Shown piece by piece: positions 52,828-61,721 of a DNA stretch of 64,000 nucleotides (positions are counted from its first letter, which is position 1; the number at the start of each line of letters is the position of its first letter). Source of the DNA: Thermodesulfovibrio yellowstonii DSM 11347 (GTDB lineage: Bacteria; Nitrospirota; Thermodesulfovibrionia; Thermodesulfovibrionales; Thermodesulfovibrionaceae); contig NC_011296.1 of the NCBI RefSeq assembly GCF_000020985.1, forward strand, positions 744,001 through 808,000. Reading direction: 5' to 3'. The notes under the pieces were generated by a model. It was given only the letters and a program-made list of their open reading frames with translations. It searched no databases and was not told the DNA's origin. The position numbers were made by a program, and so were the translations under genes.

Positions 52828-53064
52828 TTGGTTAGAATAAGACTAATGAGATTGGGAGCAAAAAAGAAGCCTTTCTACAGAGTTGTTGTGGCTGATGCAA
52901 AAGCCCGAAGGAATGGACCTTTTATTGAGATTATTGGAACATATAATCCTAAAACAGACCCGCCAGAAGTTAACCTGAATATGGAAAGGGTTAATTACTG
53001 GATTGACAAGGGTGCACAGCCTTCGGATACTGTAAAAAAGTTGATTGAACGCGTTTCTGCTTAA
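52828..53064 (+). CDS. rpsP: Ribosomal protein S16
   Basis: The start at TTG 52828 ([22 protein letters not shown]) matches the family N-terminus and lies six bases after TGGAGGT; an earlier TTG at 52822 is less likely. 78 residues, normal length. It begins the rpsP-khpA unit that ends in a terminator. Confidence 0.95.
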   Translation: MVRIRLMRLGAKKKPFYRVVVADAKARRNGPFIEIIGTYNPKTDPPEVNLNMERVNYWIDKGAQPSDTVKKLIERVSA

Positions 53065-53111
53065 CATACCCATTTGGGTATTTACTACTCTTTTTGCACG
53101 GAGGTTAGAAC

Positions 53112-53348
53112 ATGAGCATGAAGACACTCATTGAGACAATGGCTAAGTCACTGGTTGACAAACCAGAGGAGGTTAAGGTTACTGAGATTGAGGGTGAAAA
53201 AACAACTGTTTATGAACTCAGAGTTGCTCCAAGCGATCTTGGTAAGGTTATCGGAAAACAGGGTAAAACTGCAAGGGCTATGAGGACAATCTTAGGCGCA
53301 GCTGGAACAAAAGTTGGCAAAAGATGCGTCCTTGAAATCTTAGAATAG
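53112..53348 (+). CDS. khpA: KH-domain RNA-binding protein KhpA
   Basis: 78 residues with a single KH domain: [41 protein letters not shown] (the GxxG loop is GKQG). It binds RNA, with partners in ribosome and cell-division control. GGAGG precedes the start. A terminator follows. Confidence 0.92.
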   Translation: MSMKTLIETMAKSLVDKPEEVKVTEIEGEKTTVYELRVAPSDLGKVIGKQGKTARAMRTILGAAGTKVGKRCVLEILE

Positions 53349-53370
53349 TCCAATTAAGTGAATTAAATAA

Positions 53371-53397
53371 AGGGCGTGCTTTACACGCCCTTTTCTT
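53371..53397 (+). terminator. Terminator after khpA
   Basis: AGGGCGTG (53371-53378) pairs with CACGCCCT (53384-53391) around CTTTA, followed by TTTCTTTTG. It ends about 10 bases before the trmD start codon. Confidence 0.85.
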
Positions 53398-53406
53398 TTG
53401 ATTTTT

Positions 53407-54174
53407 ATGATATTTGAAGTTTTGACCATATTTCCTGAATTTATTGAATGCTACTTGAAGCATGGCATTGTTGGAAGGGCTTTAAACAGAGGGATTGCTC
53501 AGGTGAAGGTTTATAATTTAAGGGATTTTACAACAGATAAGCATAAAAAAGTTGATGACTACCCCTATGGTGGCGGAGCAGGCATGGTTATGCAGATAGA
53601 GCCTTTTTCTAATGCCATAAAGCACATAAAAAGCGATGGGAAGAAGAGGAAGATAATTTTACTTTCTCCTCAGGGAAAGAGATTTAATCAAAAATTAGCT
53701 CTGGAGTTTACAAGGGAAGAGGCTGTATTGACCTTTATCTGTGGAAGATATGAGGGAATTGATGAGAGAATTAAGTCTTTCATTGACGAAGAAATATCTA
53801 TTGGTGATTATGTTTTAAGTGGTGGAGAACTGCCAGCATTGGTTATAATAGATAGTATTGTAAGATTGCTACCCGGAGCACTGGGAGATGAGCTTTCATC
53901 AGAAGAGGATTCTTTTATGAAAGGTTTTTTGGATTATCCACATTATACAAGACCTGAGGAGTTTGAAGGAATGAGAGTGCCTGAGATTCTTTTAAGTGGA
54001 GACCATAAAAAAATAGCTCTCTGGAGAAGAAGGGAAGCTTTGAGAACTACCTTTCAAAAGAGACCTGACTTGTTGAAGAACTTATCTCAAGAGGATATGA
54101 AAATTCTAAAGGAGCTTTGCTCTGAAATAAATAAAAAAATTCTGGAGGATGCCCATGAACCAGTTAATAATTAG
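53407..54174 (+). CDS. trmD: tRNA (guanine37-N1)-methyltransferase
   Basis: I start at ATG 53407 ([12 protein letters not shown]), as in the family; TTG 53398 lies in the terminator. 255 residues with [44 protein letters not shown] and [20 protein letters not shown] (trefoil-knot SAM site). It methylates G37. No Shine-Dalgarno is seen. rimM, usual before trmD, is absent. Confidence 0.95.
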
Positions 54175-54517
54175 AGCCATAGAGGAAAGATTTAAAAAGT
54201 CTAATATTCCTGATTTTAAACCTGGTGATACCGTAAAAGTTCATGTAAAGGTTAAAGAGGGAGACAAAGAGAGAATTCAGGTATTTGAGGGAGTTGTAAT
54301 TGCCCGTAGAGGCGGAGGATTAAGGGAGACCTTTACAGTAAGAAAAATCTCCTTTGGAGTAGGTGTAGAACGTGTATTTCCTCTTCATAGCCCTATAATT
54401 GACAAAATTGAACTGGTAAGAAGAGGAGATGTAAGAAGAGCAAAACTCTATTATCTGAGAACAAAGAAGGGTAAAGAGGCAAAGGTTAAAGAAAAAACAG
54501 ACTATCAAAAGGCATGA
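54155..54517 (+). CDS. rplS: Ribosomal protein L19
   Basis: I start at ATG 54155, five bases after TGGAGG, rather than the ATG at 54149 that touches it. 120 residues with [57 protein letters not shown] and [15 protein letters not shown]. It overlaps the end of trmD by 20 bases. Confidence 0.96.
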
Positions 54518-55119
54518 GCCTTTTTGCTTTTGATGAGTCTTTTCGGCTTCAAGGTTATAACTTAATTGCAGGAATTGATGAAGCTGGAAGAGGATGTCTT
54601 GCTGGACCTGTTGTCGCAGCATGCGTAAGTTTCAGGGATAGTGTTTTTATTGAAGGCATAAAGGATTCAAAGGAACTCAGTCATGAGCAAAGAGAAAGCC
54701 TTTTTCAAGAAATAATTAAGCATGCCTTTGTAGGCATTGGCATAGTTGATGTAGATTTGATTGATAGAGTTAATATTCTTGAAGCAACTCGTCTTGCAAT
54801 GATGGAGGCATTTGAAAATCTCGGCAGAGAAATAGAGCTTTTATTAATAGATGCCGTAGAGTTACCGGCATTAAAAGTAGACCAAAAAGCCCTAATAAAG
54901 GGAGACCGGAAAAGCGCCTCAATAGCCTCTGCAAGCATTGTAGCGAAAGTAACAAGGGATAGAATAATGAGGCAGTATCATGAAGCCTATCCAATGTATG
55001 GTTTTGATAAACACAAGGGATACGGCACAAAAGAACATCTAAATGCCCTGAAAAAATTCGGTCCCTGCCCAATTCATAGAAAAAGTTTCTCACCTGTAAG
55101 AGAGTTAATGTTATTCTAA
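54514..55119 (+). CDS. rnhB: Ribonuclease HII
   Basis: 201 residues with [21 protein letters not shown] (catalytic Asp and Glu), [12 protein letters not shown] and the late [10 protein letters not shown] and [35 protein letters not shown]. It cuts RNA in RNA:DNA hybrids. It overlaps rplS by four bases. Confidence 0.96.
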   Translation: MSLFAFDESFRLQGYNLIAGIDEAGRGCLAGPVVAACVSFRDSVFIEGIKDSKELSHEQRESLFQEIIKHAFVGIGIVDVDLIDRVNILEATRLAMMEAFENLGREIELLLIDAVELPALKVDQKALIKGDRKSASIASASIVAKVTRDRIMRQYHEAYPMYGFDKHKGYGTKEHLNALKKFGPCPIHRKSFSPVRELMLF

Positions 55120-55122
55120 TAC

Positions 55123-57615
55123 ATGAAACGCCTTCATATTGAAATCAAGGGAGTTGTTCAGGGAGTAGGCTTCAGACCATTTGTTTATAATCTTGCACAA
55201 CATCTTAATCTAAAAGGCTTTGTTACAAATACCTCAAAAGGTGTGACAATTGAGATTGAGGGTGAAAGAGTTGAAGAGTTTATTAGTAAACTTCAAAATA
55301 ATCCTCCTCCGCTTGCTAAGATTTACTCAATTAAAAAAACTGAGCTTTCACCAAACAATTATAAAACCTTTGAAATAATTGAAAGTATTGACGAAACAGG
55401 ATTTACCCATGTCTCAGAAGATGTCTCCATATGTGAAGACTGTCTGAGAGAGCTTTTTACTCCTACTGACAGGAGATATCTCTATCCCTTCATAAACTGC
55501 ACAAACTGCGGTCCCCGATACACAATCACCATGAAAGTTCCCTATGATAGACCAAACACAACGATGGCTGTGTTTAAAATGTGTCCTGAATGTTTAAGTG
55601 AATACAAAGACCCAAGTAACAGAAGATTTCATGCTCAGCCCAATGCATGCCCGGTCTGTGGTCCTCAGGTAAGGCTTTTTGTAAAGGAAGGCAGTGCTTT
55701 GAATGAAATTGAAAATCCAATTCCAGAAGCCATTAGGGTCATAAAAGAAGGTAAGATTTTAGCAATAAGAGGACTCGGAGGTTTTCATCTCTGCTGTGAT
55801 GCAAGAAATGAAGAGGCAGTTAAAGAATTGCGGAAGAGAAAAAAAAGAAGCAACAAGCCTTTTGCACTCATGTCTCCCTCTGTTGAGGCTATTGAAAAAT
55901 TCTGCTTTGTAAGCGATGAGGAAAGAAAAATTCTTATATCTCTCATGCGTCCTATAGTTCTATTAAGAAAAAAGCCCCAGTGCAATCTTCCAGAGGCATT
56001 AGCACTAAAGAATGCCTATCTTGGCTTTATGTTGCCGTACACACCACTTCATTATTTGCTGTTTTATTATCCAGCTAAAGTAGGAGATTCCTCGTCGTTT
56101 TCACTCCTCGGAATGACAGAGGAGGGTAGGAGGGGATTCCTCGTCGTTAACGCTCCTCGGAATGACAGTAAAACAGATACTACTCAGCCTTACAAGGACA
56201 ACTCAGCCCTTCGGACCTCGGACTTCAGTCTTCAGCCTCATTTTGATTGCCTTGTTATGACAAGTGGAAACATCTCTGAAGAGCCGATTATTACAAAAAA
56301 TGAAGAGGCTCTTGAAAAACTCAACAATGTGGCAGATGCTTTCCTCATACACAACAGAGAAATATTCATGAGAGTGGATGACTCTGTGGTAAGAGAGCTT
56401 GAAGGCAAAATCTATTTCATAAGAAGGACAAGGGGATTTGTTCCAAAGGCAATACCTTTAACGGAGGAGTTGCCCGAAGTTATGGGTGCTGGTGCTGACC
56501 TGAAGAATACTTTTACCCTGATAAAATCAGACTATGCCATAATGAGTCAGCATATTGGTGATATGGAAAACCTTGAAACAATAGAGTTTTATGAGGAGGT
56601 TTTAAACAATCTCAAATCCGTTTATCGCACAGAGCCATCGGCAGTTGGGCATGACCTTCATCCCATGTATTTTTCAACAAGCTGGGCAAAGGAGTATGCT
56701 GAAAAAAAATGCATTCCTGCTTTTGCCCTTCAGCATCACTACTGCCATATTGCCTCCTTAATGGCAGAATACGGACTGAATGAGCTTTTTGGCATTGCCT
56801 TTGATGGCACAGGCTATGGAACAGACGGCACAATCTGGGGAAGTGAGTTTTTATACTGCACTGTTAAGGATTTTCAGAGACTTGCTTATCTAAAACCTAT
56901 AAGCCTTCCAGGAGGTGAGAATGCTATAAAAGAATGTTCAAGAATTGCTCTTTCTTTGATTGATGATACTTTTGGTGAGGATATGGATTTGATAAAGAAA
57001 CTGCCTCTTTATAAAGTAGTTTCAGAAGAAAAAATCAGGCAAATACTTAAAATAAAGAGACTTTTTCAATTCAGTCCCCTTTCATCAGGTATGGGAAGAC
57101 TTTTTGATGGTGTCTCTTCCCTGATTGGTGTATGCCATTACAACACCCATGAAGCAGAGGCAGCAGTAGCCCTTGAAAGTCTAATAGAGCAGGGCACGGA
57201 GTTTTCTGAGAGGGACTGCTACCCCTTTGAATTAGTGAACTCCCTTGAGGGAGAGGCTTTAGTTATAGACTACAAGCCAATGATTAGAGAGATTGTAAAG
57301 GATTTTTTAAAATCTGAAGCCAAGCCGATTGGTCATTCCGAGCGTAAGCGAGGAATCTCCTTTATTTCATGGAAATTTCACAATACAATCGTAAAAATTA
57401 TCCTTGAGCTCACAGAGCATTTCAGAGCAAAATTTGGCTTTGATGCAGTTGGCTTAAGTGGAGGAGTGTTCCAGAATGCCTATTTGATAAGGGAAACCAT
57501 AAAAGCTTTAAAAAAACTTGGCATAAAACCTCTTTATCACGTAAATGTTCCCAGCAACGATGCCTGCATATCTCTTGGACAAGCTTACATTGTTGGGAAG
57601 AGAATTAAAACTTAA
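55123..57615 (+). CDS. hypF: Carbamoyltransferase HypF for [NiFe]-hydrogenase maturation, with two repeat insertions
   Basis: 830 residues; family members are about 750-770. Domains: acylphosphatase (1-90, KGVVQGVGFRPFVYNLA), two zinc fingers (about 105-185, four C-x2-C pairs: CEDCLREL, CTNCGPRY, CPECLSEY, CPVCGPQ), YrdC-like (about 200-395), and Kae1-like (about 430-830, HHYCHIASLMAE, AFDGTGYGTDGTIWG). It makes the CN ligand of the hydrogenase Fe from carbamoyl phosphate. The DNA at 56083-56168 and 57331-57365 belongs to the dispersed repeat family and adds about 50 residues (near 318-375) and about 11 residues (737-747) in frame. It is the only hyp gene in view. Confidence 0.95.
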   Translation: MKRLHIEIKGVVQGVGFRPFVYNLAQHLNLKGFVTNTSKGVTIEIEGERVEEFISKLQNNPPPLAKIYSIKKTELSPNNYKTFEIIESIDETGFTHVSEDVSICEDCLRELFTPTDRRYLYPFINCTNCGPRYTITMKVPYDRPNTTMAVFKMCPECLSEYKDPSNRRFHAQPNACPVCGPQVRLFVKEGSALNEIENPIPEAIRVIKEGKILAIRGLGGFHLCCDARNEEAVKELRKRKKRSNKPFALMSPSVEAIEKFCFVSDEERKILISLMRPIVLLRKKPQCNLPEALALKNAYLGFMLPYTPLHYLLFYYPAKVGDSSSFSLLGMTEEGRRGFLVVNAPRNDSKTDTTQPYKDNSALRTSDFSLQPHFDCLVMTSGNISEEPIITKNEEALEKLNNVADAFLIHNREIFMRVDDSVVRELEGKIYFIRRTRGFVPKAIPLTEELPEVMGAGADLKNTFTLIKSDYAIMSQHIGDMENLETIEFYEEVLNNLKSVYRTEPSAVGHDLHPMYFSTSWAKEYAEKKCIPAFALQHHYCHIASLMAEYGLNELFGIAFDGTGYGTDGTIWGSEFLYCTVKDFQRLAYLKPISLPGGENAIKECSRIALSLIDDTFGEDMDLIKKLPLYKVVSEEKIRQILKIKRLFQFSPLSSGMGRLFDGVSSLIGVCHYNTHEAEAAVALESLIEQGTEFSERDCYPFELVNSLEGEALVIDYKPMIREIVKDFLKSEAKPIGHSERKRGISFISWKFHNTIVKIILELTEHFRAKFGFDAVGLSGGVFQNAYLIRETIKALKKLGIKPLYHVNVPSNDACISLGQAYIVGKRIKT
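56083..56168. repeat. Two dispersed-repeat units inside hypF
   Basis: GGAGATTCCTCGTCGTTTTC with CTCCTCGGAATGACAG (56083-56119) and GGGGATTCCTCGTCGTTAAC with CTCCTCGGAATGACAG (56132-56168) are near-identical 37-base units 49 bases apart. Because 49 is not a multiple of three, they are read in two frames (GDSSSFSLLGMTE and GFLVVNAPRNDS), both open. A third repeat-like block follows (ACTCAGCCCTTCGGACCTCG). Confidence 0.9.
57331..57365. repeat. Dispersed-repeat unit near the 3' end of hypF
   Basis: GGTCATTCCGAGCGTAAGCG followed by AGGAATCTCC matches the opposite orientation of the family and reads GHSERKRGIS in frame, between a linker (FLKSEAK) and the conserved SWKFHNTIV. Confidence 0.88.
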
Positions 57616-58265
57616 GGCATCTGGGGTATTCTTTCAGAATTATCTTTAAACCAAGTCATAAAGCATAGCTCTACCTCACGGTAACCTGTCTGTTTGGCAA
57701 GGGTTTCAACTTTATGAATGAACGCTATATCATCATATAAAGGTTTTTCGCCTGCTTTTATGAGGATTTCGTTTATGACTCTCTTTACAATTTTATCTGG
57801 CATAACTGTGTCAATGCCTCCCATCATTCTTAAGTATTGATAGGTTATCAACCCAACTCCCTTTATTTTTCCAATAGGGTCGGATTTCCAGTTTGAAAGA
57901 GATGAGCTTTTAGCCCACGTTCTTAAGGCTTCTTTATCGTTGTTCGATAGAGTTGACAGATACTTAGCAATTTCCTTCGCAACCTGCCATGAACGCCTGT
58001 TTTTCCATATGTGGAAGGCTTCTTCATAGTTAAAATTGGCTAAGTTTGACAGAGAATTGACTTTTCCAGTTTTTATAAACTCTTTTTCAAACTCTCTTAC
58101 CTTTGGAACAACTACTTGAAAATAATTCACTCCAACAGATGTAATTGCTGCATCAAGTAAGATTAGGGGAACATTGCCATTCCACCTTTCAGTAGTAAGG
58201 CATCTTTCAGCAATTTCCTTAAGGGCATCATAATCGCTAATATAGGATTTGATTAGCTCCAGCAC
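57612..58265 (-). CDS. Uncharacterised protein, possible HhH DNA-glycosylase fold
   Basis: 217 residues from GTG 58265. It is mostly helical. KIKGVGLITYQYLRMMGGIDTVMPDKIVKRVINEI (about 133-167) resembles the helix-hairpin-helix with GVG and following Asp of the endonuclease III/glycosylase superfamily, but the catalytic Lys and the iron-sulfur Cys set are not visible. No firm function is proposed. It overlaps the end of hypF by four bases and is divergent from the channel gene. Confidence 0.6.
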   Translation of the reverse strand: MLELIKSYISDYDALKEIAERCLTTERWNGNVPLILLDAAITSVGVNYFQVVVPKVREFEKEFIKTGKVNSLSNLANFNYEEAFHIWKNRRSWQVAKEIAKYLSTLSNNDKEALRTWAKSSSLSNWKSDPIGKIKGVGLITYQYLRMMGGIDTVMPDKIVKRVINEILIKAGEKPLYDDIAFIHKVETLAKQTGYREVELCFMTWFKDNSERIPQMP

Positions 58266-58325
58266 GTTTACTACAAATAGTATAACTCTAATGAATGTCC
58301 ATTGTGCTATAATTTATTTCAGCCT

Positions 58326-59348
58326 ATGTTGCCAGTAATTTATATAGCGATTGTTAATCTTATTCACAGAAAGTTTGTTTTTGTATCCATTCTTCTTGTG
58401 AGTATCCTTCTTTTTGGCACATTTGGATATATGATTATTGAGGATATGCGGTTTATTGATGCACTTTATATGACAGTAATTACCCTCGCTACAGTTGGAT
58501 TTAAAGAGGTTAAAGAGCTTGATGAGAATGGTAAAATTTTCACTATTATTTTAATACTTACAGGATTCGGAGTTTTTACATATACTCTGACAGTAGGAGC
58601 AAAAATATTAATTGAAGGTGAAATAAAGGAGGTTTTCAAAAAGAGAAAAATGAGAAAAAAAGTTGAAAACATATCAGGGCATTATGTTATTTGTGGCTAC
58701 GGTAGAATGGGTAGTATTATAGTTAAAGAACTCAAAGCCAACAACATTCCTGTTGTAATTATTGAGAAAAATAAGACTAATTTGCCTGAAGATGAAGATA
58801 TTATATATGTTGAAGGAGATGCCACTCATGACGAAGTTTTAAAATCTGCAGGTATTGAAAAGGCTGCTGGGCTTATTACAGTATTGCCATCTGATGCAGA
58901 AAATCTCTATGTAGTTTTGAGCGCAAGGGAGCTTAACCCGAATATGTTTATAGTGGCAAGAGCAGTTGATAAGGAAGCAGAGCCTAAACTTAAAAGAGCA
59001 GGAGCAAATAAAGTTGTATCACCCTATTTTATAGGTGGATTAAGAATTGCCCACACTGTTTTGAGACCTACTGTTGTTGATTTTCTTGAATTTGCAACTC
59101 GTTCTGAACATATTGAAATTCAGATAGAGGAAATAGAAGTTTCTCACCGTTCAACTCTTATCGGGAAAACAATTGCTCAGAGTGGAATAGGGAGGGATAT
59201 TGGAGTAATTATACTTGGAATAAAAAGAGCAGATGGAAGAATGAAATTCAACCCTACATCTCAGACTTTGATTAAAGAGGGAGATACCTTAATTGTAATA
59301 GGACAAATTGATAAACTTTTATTGCTTGAAACTCTTGCTAAGGGATGA
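58326..59348 (+). CDS. Two-helix potassium channel with TrkA-N and TrkA-C domains
   Basis: I use ATG 58326; an extended -10 (TGCTATAAT, 58305-58313) gives a leader of a few bases and no Shine-Dalgarno. 340 residues. Two helices (about 16-40 and 68-90) flank a pore loop with TLATVGFKE, a TVGY/FG-type filter. A regulatory Rossmann domain (about 105-225, HYVICGYGRMGSIIVKEL with NAD site GxGxxG) and a TrkA-C domain (about 258-340) follow. It is a K+ channel of the MthK/Kch type, gated by nucleotide or ions. Confidence 0.9.
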   Translation: MLPVIYIAIVNLIHRKFVFVSILLVSILLFGTFGYMIIEDMRFIDALYMTVITLATVGFKEVKELDENGKIFTIILILTGFGVFTYTLTVGAKILIEGEIKEVFKKRKMRKKVENISGHYVICGYGRMGSIIVKELKANNIPVVIIEKNKTNLPEDEDIIYVEGDATHDEVLKSAGIEKAAGLITVLPSDAENLYVVLSARELNPNMFIVARAVDKEAEPKLKRAGANKVVSPYFIGGLRIAHTVLRPTVVDFLEFATRSEHIEIQIEEIEVSHRSTLIGKTIAQSGIGRDIGVIILGIKRADGRMKFNPTSQTLIKEGDTLIVIGQIDKLLLLETLAKG

Positions 59349-60594
59349 ATTTTTTAAGTAGTTTAAGAGTTTTTTTTGTAGCACCTGATTTATTTAAAAA
59401 AAGTTGATAAGCTTTATTGCCTATTGTTTGTCTAAGTTCATAATTCTTCACCAGCTCTCTCATAACATTCATTAATGAGTCTTTATCAGCCATTAAGCAG
59501 GCTTTTTCTTTTATGAATTCCTCAATAAAGGGGAAATTATGCATATAAGGACCGCATATTATAGGTTTTTTCCAGTATGAAGGTTCAAGAGGATTTTGTC
59601 CACCGTGTGGAATAAAACTTCCACCTACAACAGCAATGTCACAGATACGGTAGAGTGAACCAAGAATACCCATCTGGTCAACAAGCAGAATTAAGGCTGA
59701 TGTCCGAGGGCTGAAGAATGATTTTATTTCACTTAATTTTGAAAATTGAATCTTTGTGAGTGATTGTGCAATTTTGCGATTTATCAGAGTTTCAACTTCA
59801 CCAAATCTCTCGGGATGTCTTGGTGCAATGATTAGAGTTCCATTGATACCGAGACTTATAAAAGAATTTAAAATAATTTCCTCTTCAGGTTCATGGGTAC
59901 TTCCTGCAAGAATTACAGGATGGGGGATATTATTTTCCCATGGAAAGTTAATTGTCTTTAGCTCAATATCAAATTTCATATTTCCTGTAACATGAATTTT
60001 TTCTTCCTCTGCACCGAGAGTTATAAATTTTTCCTTGTATGAATTTTCCTGAACACATATAAGGCTTAGCTTTTTAAGTAGATGTTTTATAAAAAATTTA
60101 ATTTTATAGTAACCTTTAAATGACTTATCACTCATCCTTCCATTTACAAGGATTATAGGAGTAGTTTTGCTTGCAATTCTTATTAAATTAGGCCAGAGTT
60201 CTGTTTCAGTAAGAATAATAGCCACTGGACTAAAATATTTTAAAAATCTGTTAATAGCCCATGAAATATCAAAAGGCATATAAACTACTTTCACATTGCA
60301 ATCTTTAAACCTCTCCTGTGCCACTTTTTGTCCGGTATCAGTAATTGTGCTTAGAATTATTTTATAATGTTCAGAGAGTTCTCTAATCATTCTTGATACT
60401 GCAATTACTTCTCCGACTGAGACTGCATGAATCCATATTTTAGGCAAATTTTGTTCTTTTTCTTCTAAAAATCCAAATTTTTCTTTTATCCATCTTTTTC
60501 TTAAAAAGGTAGGTCTTTTAAAATATTCCAATGGGAGAAAAAATATTAATGCAACTAAATATAAAAGATTGTATATCAAAAAAGCTGTTTGCAT
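59338..60594 (-). CDS. kdtA: 3-deoxy-D-manno-octulosonic acid transferase
   Basis: 418 residues with one N-terminal helix, then the GT30 domain: WIHAVSVGEVIAV, VYMPFDISWAINRFL, LTETELWPNLI, ILAGSTHEPEE, VAVVGGSFIPHGGQNPLEP. It adds Kdo to lipid A precursor. Its end overlaps the channel gene by 11 bases; it overlaps lpxB by 19. Confidence 0.95.
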   Translation of the reverse strand: MQTAFLIYNLLYLVALIFFLPLEYFKRPTFLRKRWIKEKFGFLEEKEQNLPKIWIHAVSVGEVIAVSRMIRELSEHYKIILSTITDTGQKVAQERFKDCNVKVVYMPFDISWAINRFLKYFSPVAIILTETELWPNLIRIASKTTPIILVNGRMSDKSFKGYYKIKFFIKHLLKKLSLICVQENSYKEKFITLGAEEEKIHVTGNMKFDIELKTINFPWENNIPHPVILAGSTHEPEEEIILNSFISLGINGTLIIAPRHPERFGEVETLINRKIAQSLTKIQFSKLSEIKSFFSPRTSALILLVDQMGILGSLYRICDIAVVGGSFIPHGGQNPLEPSYWKKPIICGPYMHNFPFIEEFIKEKACLMADKDSLMNVMRELVKNYELRQTIGNKAYQLFLNKSGATKKTLKLLKKFIP

Positions 60595-61721
60595 ATTTCG
60601 GCAACGTTCTCTGATGCTTTTTTGTTGATAAAATATCTTCTAATATTATCAAGAAAATTGATAATTTTTCCTCTATAATCAGTATCATGAAGCAACAGGT
60701 TAATGTTTTCTACAATTTTTACAACATCAATTTTTTGAATAAACTCTGTAACTCTTGTGTCTCCTACATTCATAAAATCAGCTATTACATTTGGCAAAGC
60801 AATATGTTTGACTCCTTTAATAAACATTTTCCCAATTATGTAAGAAAAGGGATTTACTCTGTAAATAACTATCATTGGAACCTTTAGTAATGTCGCTTGA
60901 AGAGTTGATGTGCCTGATGTAATTACTGCGGCATCACTCATTGCAAGGGCTGTGTAGGATTGTTCATTAAAGATTGTAACATTTCCAAAGGATGTGAGCT
61001 TTTTAAGAGTTTCTTCATTAAATTCAACATTAGGAGCTTTTGGTATTATAAAATGAGTTTTCTGTCTATCAAAGTAGTTTATCAGGCTCAACATTAGGGG
61101 CATTTTCATCTTTATTTCAGAAGGTCTGCTTCCAGGCATGAGAGTAATTATATTATCCTGTTTGATTCCAAATTTATCTTTCAATAATTTTTTATTTTGA
61201 ATTATGAAATCTTCAGAATCAGATTTTAGTTCTTCAATCATCGCTTCAAATATAGGATGTCCTACAAACTGAGCTGGAATACCTGCTTTTTTATATATCT
61301 CTTCTTCAAAGGGTAAAACAACAGCCATGTAATCTACAACTCTTTTAATAATATTTAGTCTCCCCTTCCTCCATGCCCATATTTGAGGACTTACATAGTA
61401 AAGAACCTTTTTACCGGATTGTTTCGCTTTTTTTGCAAGCCTGAGATTAAAATCTGGAAAATCAATTAATATAACTCCCTGAACATCTTTCAAAGCTTTT
61501 ATTGCAACATCCATATTTTTTTTAATTTTTCTTAATTGACTTACTACTTCAAGAACTCCAAAAGAATGAGTAACTTCTCCAATAAGCTTAATCCCTGCCC
61601 GAGACATATGTTTTCCGCCTAAACCAATAAGTTCAAAGTCTTCTTTCAGATAAGAAGCAAGCAAAGAACCGTAGAGTTCTCCTGATGATTCTCCCGCAAC
61701 TATTAAGAGTTTTGGAGGCAT
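60576..61721 (-). CDS. lpxB: Lipid-A-disaccharide synthase
   Basis: 381 residues with LIVAGESSGELYGSLLA, GVILIDFPDFNLRLAK, YYVSPQIWAWRKGR, MPGSRPSEIKMKMPLML and TSGTSTLQATLLKVPMIVIYRVNPFSYIIG. It joins UDP-diacyl-sugar and acyl-sugar phosphate. It overlaps the aminotransferase gene by 19 bases. Confidence 0.95.
   Translation of the reverse strand: MPPKLLIVAGESSGELYGSLLASYLKEDFELIGLGGKHMSRAGIKLIGEVTHSFGVLEVVSQLRKIKKNMDVAIKALKDVQGVILIDFPDFNLRLAKKAKQSGKKVLYYVSPQIWAWRKGRLNIIKRVVDYMAVVLPFEEEIYKKAGIPAQFVGHPIFEAMIEELKSDSEDFIIQNKKLLKDKFGIKQDNIITLMPGSRPSEIKMKMPLMLSLINYFDRQKTHFIIPKAPNVEFNEETLKKLTSFGNVTIFNEQSYTALAMSDAAVITSGTSTLQATLLKVPMIVIYRVNPFSYIIGKMFIKGVKHIALPNVIADFMNVGDTRVTEFIQKIDVVKIVENINLLLHDTDYRGKIINFLDNIRRYFINKKASENVAEICKQLF

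Noticed and set aside
55123-57615. hypF as a pseudogene broken by repeats
   Set aside because: The frame stays open through all inserts and the conserved motifs of all domains are intact.
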